19,097 nt of DNA, taken from assembly GCA_025655635.1 (NCBI GenBank), contig JAHXIM010000288.1, positions 1 through 19,097 on the forward strand. Direction: 5' to 3'. Of the stretch, positions 12,714 through 19,097 are shown piece after piece; within the stretch, counting starts at the first letter, position 1; every line of letters begins with the position of its first letter. The stretch comes from a gamma proteobacterium symbiont of Lucinoma myriamae. Its GTDB lineage: Bacteria > Pseudomonadota > Gammaproteobacteria > GRL18. Position numbers and translations under genes: made by a program. The notes beneath the pieces were generated by a model. That model had not been told where the DNA came from, ran no database searches, and saw only the letters and a list, made by a program, of their open reading frames with translations.

Positions 12714-13714
12714 TTACTCCCCCAGACATATACCCAGACTTCTCAAGCTGTTCAGCAAGGGATGATCATCAGGAATGATACGTCGATTACCGGCAATTTC
12801 TTCTAAAGGTACGGGAACCGCGTAACCGCCTTGGTACCCAGCTTGGTTGCCAGTATTCTATCTGCTGCGGATGGCGTACCGCCTCTCATTACATGGCCTA
12901 AACTGGTCAGGCGTGTTTCCAGTCCGGTTAACTCAGCCAGACGATGGGTCAAATGAACTGCAGCACTATCTTCAAAATCAGTTGGGATTTCACTATCATC
13001 TTTTGGTCTGGCTCCTTCTGCGACAGCAACAATGGAAAAACGCTTGCTTTTACGATTTCTACTAATAAGCGATTTTTTAATCACATTAATATCATAGGGG
13101 ATTTCAGGGATCACGATCACGTCTGCTCCGCCAGCTAATCCTGAAGCTGCCGTTAACCAGCCGGTATTATGCCCCATCACTTCCACCACCATGACCCGAT
13201 GATGACTTGAAGCAGTTGAGTGCAGTCGGTCAATGGCTTCGGTGGCAATTTCAACTGCAGTATCATAACCAAAACAGTCATCCGTTCCCCAGACATCATT
13301 ATCAATGGTCTTGGGGAGAGTAATAATTTTCATATTGGTTTTTTTTAATAAACGCACGGCATTTTTTTGTGTACCGCCGCCGATACAAACCAGAGCATCC
13401 AGATGCAGTTTATGATAATTGGCTTCAGCCTGAGCAATAGTATCAACAACTTTATCACCCACTGACATTTTATGCGGCTTATCACGGCTTGTCCCTAATA
13501 TGGTACCGCCTAAGGTCAGAATCCCAGACAAACTATCACCGGCAAGACGTTCATAACGATTTTCTGCCAGTCCTCTAAAACCATCCAGAAAACCAATGAC
13601 TTCCATATCATATTGATTAATAGCTGCTTTTGCCACGCCGCGAATTGCAGCATTAAGTCCCTGACAGTCACCACCTGCAGTCAGGATACCAATCGATTTT
13701 GAATCATTACTCAT
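12714..13714 (-). pseudogene. pfkA: 6-phosphofructokinase gene with internal deletion and frameshift
   Basis: The upstream frame encodes a phosphofructokinase body: GILTAGGDCQGLNAAIRGV, GGTILGTSRDKP, PKTIDNDVWGTDDCFGYDTA with the catalytic TIDND, EVMGHNTGW, GGADVIVIPEIPY and LGHVMRGGTPSAADRILATKLG. It then runs out of frame and stops at 12803-12805. The missing C terminus continues in another frame as YQGGYAVPVPLEEIAGNRR and ends RSLGICLGE at TAA 12714-12716. Compared with the family, about 15 residues (the helix after GTKA) are absent at the junction. The glycine loop reads CIGGGTQKNA, where most family members have GGDG(S/T), so the Mg-binding Asp is lacking or shifted. The Lys of PKTIDND does not by itself decide between ATP and PPi use. 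Start set at ATG 13712-13714; a GTG five codons upstream is less well spaced from AAGGTG. If the sequence is right the product is truncated and probably inactive. Confidence 0.8.
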
Positions 13715-13863
13715 AGATATTTTCTTCACACCTTAAATTAAAGTGCGAACTATAATAAAAAATAACAACAAATAAAACAAAATCATTAAGCAAATGTTAT
13801 TTTCTTGATCTGGGTTATTAAAAAATGATTTTATCACTTTACACAACAAGCATTTTAAACGAC

Positions 13864-14655
13864 TTAAGCCAGTGATTTTGACTCTATATTTCTTAGTTTT
13901 GTCAGCTCTGCTTCGCGTTTTTTAACATCTTTATAGGCTTTTTTAAAATAGGAGCGCAGTGTTTTTTTTATGTTTCTACTCGCATTTTTTACCGATATGT
14001 CTTTGAGTACACAGTAAATAGCCAAAGAGTAGGTAATATCATATTGAGACAACCAGGCATTACGATTAACCGTAGTTGGCTGACAGCTGCCGCAGGTCAC
14101 ATTACGATAGACAAAAGCACTATTGGCAAACATCAAACCAAAACCAAGAAAAACAGCAAGTACTTCAATAGCATGAGGCCAGTTATCTTCTCCTCCTGGA
14201 GGCATATCTTGTGCCATAGAACCTAAATGATGAGCCAGTGTATGTGCAAACGTAGCAATAATAGCTTCCGGATTTTTCACCTGCCGCGGATCATAAAGAA
14301 TAGGTAAACGCTCTTCATATGTTGCCGTCACCGGCTCAATACCCGCAATATTTCGTAGGGCGCCTGAAACAGCGATTCTAGCGGGTTGTGTGGCACAACT
14401 CTGTTCTGTAGTGAGTCGGCACGGCCAATGCTTTACTCCGGCATATTCCCTGACTTTATCAAAAATCAATTGCGCAATTTCTTCCGTACTATTAGCCTCA
14501 CCGGGAAAGTACTGGTTAGTAGGCTCAACTAGAATTGATTGATTGAAAAAAATATCTGCATCAAAATTATGTAAAGCCCATTCAAACACATCAAATTGCC
14601 ATTGCACTGATTCTTCATCCAGAACCGGGGAAGTTTTAAAAAAATCGAGAATCAC
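13864..14655 (-). CDS. Conserved hypothetical protein with a degenerate HExxH-like motif
   Basis: 263 residues. I recognise it only as a gammaproteobacterial protein of unknown function. Visible features: FEWALHNFDADIFF near the N terminus, YFPGEANSTEEIAQLIFDKV, a central FAHTLAHHLG followed by PPGGEDNWPHAIEVLAVFLGFGLMFANSAF, a CGSC pair, SQYDITYSLAIYCVLKDI and a lysine/arginine-rich C-terminal helix. HTLAH has the spacing of a zincin HExxH site but with Thr at the catalytic Glu position. The segment VLAVFLGFGLMFANSAF is hydrophobic but short and flanked by conserved soluble sequence. The start is GTG (14653-14655) with AAGAGG five bases upstream. It reads toward the pfk gene with a 149-base gap to that start. 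Confidence 0.75.
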   Translation of the reverse strand: MILDFFKTSPVLDEESVQWQFDVFEWALHNFDADIFFNQSILVEPTNQYFPGEANSTEEIAQLIFDKVREYAGVKHWPCRLTTEQSCATQPARIAVSGALRNIAGIEPVTATYEERLPILYDPRQVKNPEAIIATFAHTLAHHLGSMAQDMPPGGEDNWPHAIEVLAVFLGFGLMFANSAFVYRNVTCGSCQPTTVNRNAWLSQYDITYSLAIYCVLKDISVKNASRNIKKTLRSYFKKAYKDVKKREAELTKLRNIESKSLA

Positions 14656-14750
14656 AGAAACCTCTTAAATTAATTGTGTGAAGTCATTTAAATTGAGAAA
14701 TTTTAACTACATAAGTGTTCCAACATATGAGCATTATTCATTTATTATTC

Positions 14751-14826
14751 GCATCAGAACCTGCCATTTATTATTGGGCTCATATTGGCATAAAATCACC
14801 CAATAATAAATGGCAGGTTCTGATGC
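14751..14826. repeat. Perfect 28-bp inverted repeat with 20-base loop
   Basis: The arms 14751-14778 and 14799-14826 are perfectly complementary over 28 bases, beginning GCATCAGAACCTGCC and mirrored by GGCAGGTTCTGATGC. The loop is 14779-14798. An 11-base direct repeat CATTTATTATT occurs at 14739-14749 and again inside the left arm at 14765-14775. The element lies between two divergent genes, so it is not at a transcript end, and no T run follows either side. No flanking target duplication is obvious. It may be a miniature inverted-repeat element, an sRNA hairpin or a recombination site. Confidence 0.85.
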
Positions 14827-14938
14827 TCCGAGTATACTATTTAGGGAACAGCAATACATTATCGACAATTGTAAGCAAATTGACAAAAAACACGAATAAT
14901 ATGTCAACATAAATGGAATTTTAATATATTAGCAAATA

Positions 14939-14971
14939 ATTATAGATGCTTTTTAAAATAACGTCTATAAT
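14939..14971 (+). promoter_or_regulatory. Promoter and operator-like inverted repeat before the Pro/Tyr/Gly-rich gene
   Basis: A consensus TATAAT (14966-14971) lies 41 bases before the start codon of the next gene. It is part of an 8-bp perfect inverted repeat, ATTATAGA (14939-14946) with TCTATAAT (14964-14971), 17 bases apart, placed like an operator over the -10 and near -35 positions. Farther upstream TTGACA (14880-14885) and TGTCAA (14902-14907) form another inverted repeat. The rest of the 14656-15012 gap holds only the 28-bp repeat and AT-rich sequence. Confidence 0.45.
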
Positions 14972-15012
14972 GGGTGAATTATTATAAATGAGCAGATGTA
15001 AGGAGAAACCGA

Positions 15013-15840
15013 ATGCTCTCACAAAAACGAAAAGCTATTATAAACACACTCACTTCTGTTGTGATTGGTGCTGCTACTCTTGGGCTTGGGGGAGTCGTCA
15101 ACGCTCAGCAAAGTGGCATCAATACACAAAAATACCAGTTTCCACCTGCAGATGCAGTACCACAGATACAAACACAATCAGCTCCTGCTATGAATCCAGC
15201 AGCGAGACCAACTGCAAAGAGACAACCCGTTAGAATAACACAAAATTATCCCAGACCTTATCCTGCACAGAGACAAGCTGCACCTCGTGCTCCAGGCTAT
15301 GGTTCAGCACCTTATGGGCGCCCTCGTTCAGTACCAATGCAAGCCCCTTTTTCTGCTCCAATGCGTTCAGGTCCTGGCGCTCCACCACCTTATGGAATGC
15401 CTTACAATAATCGCCCTGCTTACGGCAATCCTTATAGCACTGGTCCATACCGTGGCGGCCCTTACAACAGTCCTTATAACCGTGGTTCTAATAATGGTCC
15501 TTTTGGTAATAACCCATTAAGCAACTTTGGCGGCGGGCCTTTCAATGGCGATTCAGCGCCCTGGGAAACATGGCCATTTGGTTCACGCGACAGCTTTTGG
15601 AGTCGCAAAGAGTTTCCATTTAAAGAACAGAACCCAACGGACTGGTTCCAACCCGGTGATCCTAAGGAAGGAATGGCAGTTATGTGGGACGATTTGATTG
15701 CAGCACCTGATGATCTGGGTACAATGCCAGGAGGCTGGAATGTTCCTTCAATCAGCGTACCCAACCCTGTTGATTTAGAAGATCAATTAGAAAAAGCCAG
15801 TAAGGAAATTCCTGACTTAATTCGTGTTTATAACGACTAA
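15013..15840 (+). CDS. Secreted Pro/Tyr/Gly/Asn-rich protein, possible sulfur-globule component
   Basis: 275 residues with a Sec signal peptide (positive KRK, hydrophobic VVIGAATLGLGGVV, cleavage after VNA at residue 31). Residues about 70-175 are low-complexity Pro/Tyr/Gly/Asn (PYGRPRSVPMQAP, PPPYGMPYNNRPAYG, PYRGGPYNSPYNRG). A tryptophan-rich stretch follows (APWETWPFGSRDSFW, NPTDWFQPGD), then an acidic C-terminal part (MWDDLIAAPDDLG, VDLEDQLEKASKEIPDLI). No cysteine and no transmembrane helix beyond the signal. The PYGRP...PMQAP block resembles the C-terminal PYYGRPAPMQAP of the globule-like protein at 1310-1735, so an envelope or structural role in periplasmic globules is a reasonable guess. 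AGGAGA precedes the ATG and a hairpin follows the stop, so it is a single-gene unit. Exact family not recognised. Confidence 0.8.
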   Translation: MLSQKRKAIINTLTSVVIGAATLGLGGVVNAQQSGINTQKYQFPPADAVPQIQTQSAPAMNPAARPTAKRQPVRITQNYPRPYPAQRQAAPRAPGYGSAPYGRPRSVPMQAPFSAPMRSGPGAPPPYGMPYNNRPAYGNPYSTGPYRGGPYNSPYNRGSNNGPFGNNPLSNFGGGPFNGDSAPWETWPFGSRDSFWSRKEFPFKEQNPTDWFQPGDPKEGMAVMWDDLIAAPDDLGTMPGGWNVPSISVPNPVDLEDQLEKASKEIPDLIRVYND

Positions 15841-15870
15841 TTATTACTTTTTCTACGTCTGACAAATAGC

Positions 15871-15904
15871 TTCTCAGCTTAGCTTTTATAAGCTAAGCTG
15901 AGAA
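15871..15904 (+). terminator. Terminator after the Pro/Tyr/Gly-rich gene
   Basis: A perfect 15-bp stem (15871-15885 with 15890-15904) and 4-base TTAT loop, 30 bases after the stop codon. The trailing sequence AGCATTATTTCC is only moderately T-rich. It separates this gene from rapA. Confidence 0.7.
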
Positions 15905-16005
15905 AGCATTATTTCCTACCTGTTTTTCCTCTTTTTTGCTCAACAATCAGCAGCACATAAGTTACAATGCTCCCCCGCTGTTAATCATACTATTTAGAGG
16001 TTTTT

Positions 16006-18972
16006 GTGGAAGAATTTATTCCCGGTCAACGTTGGATCAGTAATGCTGAATTACAATTAGGTCTCGGCACTCTTATTGAAGCCGAACACCGTACTATTAC
16101 TATTGATTTTATTGCCAGTGGTGAAACCCGAACTTATGCCAAACAAAATGCCCCATTAACACGAGTCGTCTATGATGAAGGTGAACAGGTAAAGTCTGTC
16201 GAGGGTAATAGTATTGAAATTACCCATGTCGAAGATCTAAACGGTCTCATTATTTATGGTGGAATAGATTCCAGCGGCCAGTCAGTTATTTTAGAAGAAA
16301 CACAACTGGATCACTTTATTCAGCTTAATCGTCCTGCAGAGCGCCTATTTATTGGCCAGATTGATAAAAATCACTGGTTTGATCTGCGTTATCAAACACT
16401 CAAAAGAATCAACCAGCTCACTCATAGTGAATTATCCGGCCTCACAGGTTGCCACACCAGTTTGATTGCTCATCAATTGTATATTGCCCATGAAGTGGCA
16501 AATCGTTATGCCCCAAGAGTTTTGCTTGCTGATGAAGTCGGTTTGGGAAAAACGATAGAAGCGGGTTTAATCCTTCATCATCAATTACTTAATGAACGGG
16601 CACAACGGGTTTTAATTATTGTACCGGAAAGTTTAATACATCAATGGCTAGTGGAAATGCTGCGCCGTTTTAACCTGATGTTCAGTATTTTTGATGAACA
16701 ACGTTGTCAGGCAATCAATAGTAATGAGAGTGATAGTGATAGTGAAATCACAGCTTCTGCTGACAGCAATCCATTTTTAAGTGAGCAATTAGTGCTCTGC
16801 AGTCTGGAGTTTTTAGCACAAAACGAGCAATATTATCAGCAGGCACTGGATGGAGAATGGGATCTTCTGGTGGTTGACGAGGCTCATCATCTGCAATGGA
16901 GTTCAGATAAATCCAGCCATGAATATCAGTTAATTGAGCAGCTTAGCCAACAAATCAGAGGCATTTTGCTGTTAACAGCCACACCGGAACAACTGGGTAT
17001 AGAAAGCCATTTCGCTCGTTTGCGTCTGCTTGATCCTGACCGCTTTCCAAATCTGGATGCATTTATCGCTGAAGAAGAAGGCTATCAACCCATTGCACAG
17101 GCTATGGAAGTGCTCATTTCTGAACAAGAGCTTGATCAAAACACAAAACAATTATTAAAAGAATTTTTACCTGAAGAAGCCAATACTGGTGAAACAACCC
17201 GACAAGAACTCATAGAACATATGCTGGATCGTCACGGCACAGGACGTGTTTTATTTCGTAATAGTCGTGTAACGATCACAGGTTTTCCCGGACGGGAAGT
17301 CATTGCTCATCCTCAATCGTTACCTGATGCGTACTCAGAAGTACTGATAAAATTTAGTCAATCATTCCTCACAGAAGATGAACATCCAACTGAAGCTGAT
17401 AACTTTTCTAATCTGGTACTTTTTCCTGAATTACTGTATCAGATTGAAGCCGATAACGTAAAATAATCTGAACACTGGACACAAGCCGATCCCAGAGTGC
17501 AATGGTTAGCCGAATGGCTTATTGAACAACGTCATATCAGTGCAGATATTTCTGATAATAAAACGCTGGTGATCACAGCCAATGCCTCCACCGCTATTGA
17601 CTTAGCCAATACACTTAAACTGCAATTTGGAATTTATGCAGCAGTATTTCATGAAGGTCTGAGCCTGATTGAGCGTGATCGAGCTTCTGCCTTCTTTGCC
17701 GATACAGAAAACGGCACACCCGTTTTAATCTGCTCAGAAATTGGCAGTGAAGGACGAAACTTTCAGTTTGCTCATCAGATGGTGTTATTTGATCTACCGC
17801 TTAACCCTGATTTACTGGAGCAGCGTATCGGCCGACTGGATCGTATTGGCCAGACACAGAATATTAAAATCCACGTTCCCTATCTGAAAAATACCGCTCA
17901 GGAACTATTATTTCACTGGTATCACGAAGGCTTAAATGCTTTTGAGCACACCTGCCCGGCAGGACATAATGTGTTCACTCAAGTGCAGACACAATTACAG
18001 CATTTATTAATGACATCAAGTTTAGTTAATAATAGCACAGCATCTGATTCAAATTCAGCCTTCATAAAATTCAGCCAATCCCTGCATGAAGTGCTTAATA
18101 AGGCACTGCATGAAGGCAGAGATCGTTTATTAGAATATAATTCCTGCCGCCAACCCGAAGCCGATCAGCTAAAATTACAGGCAGAAAATAACAATCCTCA
18201 AACTGAAATACTCCCATACATGGAAGCTCTTTTTGATGCTCTGGGTATTGAACATTCTGATCACAGCGAACATTGCTACATCATTGCCCCCGGTGAGAAC
18301 ATGATTAACCAGTTTCCCGGCTTACCCGACGATGGTATGACAATCACCTATGACCGTTCAATTGCTCTGGCCAATGAAGATATACAATTTTTCACCTGGG
18401 AGCATCCTATAGTCAGAACCGCAATGGACATGATAACGAGTAATGAAATGGGTAACACCGCAGTTACGACATTGGATAGTTCAGCTTTACAAATTGCCGT
18501 ACAACCCGGTAGTCTGCTATTAGAATGTATCTTTATATTAGAAACAACAGCTCATAAAACTTTGCAGGCTGATCGTTACTTGCCCGCCACCACTATTCGA
18601 ACTTTAATTGATGAACGCGGTCAGGATATCACCAGATTCATTAAAAATAGTGAAATAGTAAGCACTGAATTCATTAAGAAGAAAGTAGCCCGACAAATTA
18701 TTAAGGTCAAAGAAGATGAGCTTCGTAAGATGATTAAGCACAGCGAAAACCTCTGCCGGCAACAAACGCCGCAATTATTATCCGACGCCAGAGATGCTAG
18801 TCATCAAACACTGGTAAACGAAATTAATCGACTTAAAGCATTAGCACAAGTTAATCCTAATATTCGTGAAGAAGAAATTGATTTTTATGCTCAGCAGTTC
18901 AAATCACTTGACAGAATTTTTAATTCAGTCAGTCCAAGGCTGGATGCCATGCGTGCTGTCATTGTAACTTGA
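16006..18972 (+). pseudogene. rapA: RNA polymerase-associated helicase RapA, interrupted by an in-frame stop
   Basis: A full-length RapA (HepA) frame of 988 codons (E. coli 968), broken by a single TAA at 17464-17466. RapA is a SWI2/SNF2 ATPase that recycles RNA polymerase after termination. The first part has the N-terminal Tudor-like region (GQRWISNAELQLGLGTL), Walker A DEVGLGKT (176-183), DEAH (291-294) and TATP (324-327). The second part has VFHEGLSLIERDRASAFFA, SEIGSEGRNFQFAHQMV and EQRIGRLDRIGQ, then the RapA C-terminal domain to LDAMRAVIVT. Both parts are in the same frame, and the sequence joins smoothly as DNVK-stop-SEHWTQADPRVQW, where relatives also have a DPRVEW-type motif. One CAA-to-TAA change would explain it. 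The two ATPase lobes would be separated. There is no ribosome binding site to restart the second part. The start is GTG with AGAGG five bases upstream. Confidence 0.92.
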
Positions 18973-19092
18973 TCGATTGTTTATTAATTAGGATAATGAC
19001 TCATTCATTGTAAACGTCAATTAAAACCCACCTTCACAATTAGTTTCAGTCAGGTCAGACTATGATCTTCAATTCGCAATCCGGAGATATAA

Positions 19093-19097
19093 ATGAC
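19093..19097 (+). CDS. Start of an unidentified downstream gene (partial)
   Basis: An ATG at 19093-19095, preceded by GGAG (19083-19086) six bases upstream, looks like the beginning of a gene running off the window. Only the first codon and two bases are present, so the product cannot be named. It lies 120 bases after rapA on the same strand; that gap (18973-19092) shows no hairpin or other gene. Confidence 0.5.

Noticed and set aside
15230..15764. Frames on both strands inside the Pro/Tyr/Gly-rich gene
   Set aside because: They are shadows of a repetitive coding sequence. The signal peptide, start site and terminator support only the frame at 15013-15840.
17464..17466. TAA in rapA as a recoded sense codon
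   Set aside because: Other intact genes in the window end in TAA at their normal family length, so a reassigned TAA is not credible.
17497..18972. Second half of rapA as a separate gene
   Set aside because: Its first possible start is a GTG inside the conserved DPRVQW motif, has no ribosome binding site, and the frame continues upstream without change.

Overview
The window is visibly AT-rich and reads as a chromosomal segment of a sulfur-oxidising gammaproteobacterium. Two things point there. One is the gene order thrS-infC-rpmI-rplT-pheS-pheT-ihfA-merR, which is the standard gammaproteobacterial translation cluster. The other is a secreted Gly/Tyr/Asn-rich protein of the sulfur-globule type next to a DsrC-family gene, so the cell probably stores sulfur in membrane-external globules. 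No mobile genes, CRISPR arrays, tRNA or rRNA genes were recognised.

Layout. 1-600: a broken small membrane-protein gene. 658-1735 (minus): a DsrC/TusE-fold protein without either redox cysteine, and a sulfur globule-like protein, each with its own sigma70-like promoter. 1991-3043 (minus): the aldo/keto reductase Tas. 3230-4176: slyD (plus) and an rraB-like gene (minus) converge, with a slyD terminator inside the rraB coding end. 4231-12096 (minus): the translation cluster, ending in a 38-bp palindromic terminator. It includes an infC that must start at a non-AUG codon (AUC) and a terminator/attenuator between rplT and pheS. 12457-12660 (plus): a small unknown protein. 12714-13714 (minus): a 6-phosphofructokinase gene with an internal deletion and frameshift. 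13864-14655 (minus): a conserved protein of unknown function. 14751-14826: an isolated perfect 28-bp inverted repeat. 15013-15840 (plus): a second secreted Pro/Tyr/Gly-rich protein that shares a short motif with the globule-like protein. 16006-18972 (plus): rapA, split by one in-frame TAA. The window ends on the first codon of another plus-strand gene.

How the genes fit together. The translation cluster is housekeeping: initiation factor, two ribosomal proteins, two aminoacyl-tRNA synthetases and the nucleoid protein IHF-alpha. The lineage-specific content lies at the edges: two secreted low-complexity proteins and one cysteine-free DsrC paralogue. Three genes (the first gene, pfk, rapA) carry independent lesions. 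This suggests either ongoing gene decay, as in a host-associated or recently bottlenecked lineage, or consensus errors in the assembly. The sequence alone cannot decide between these.
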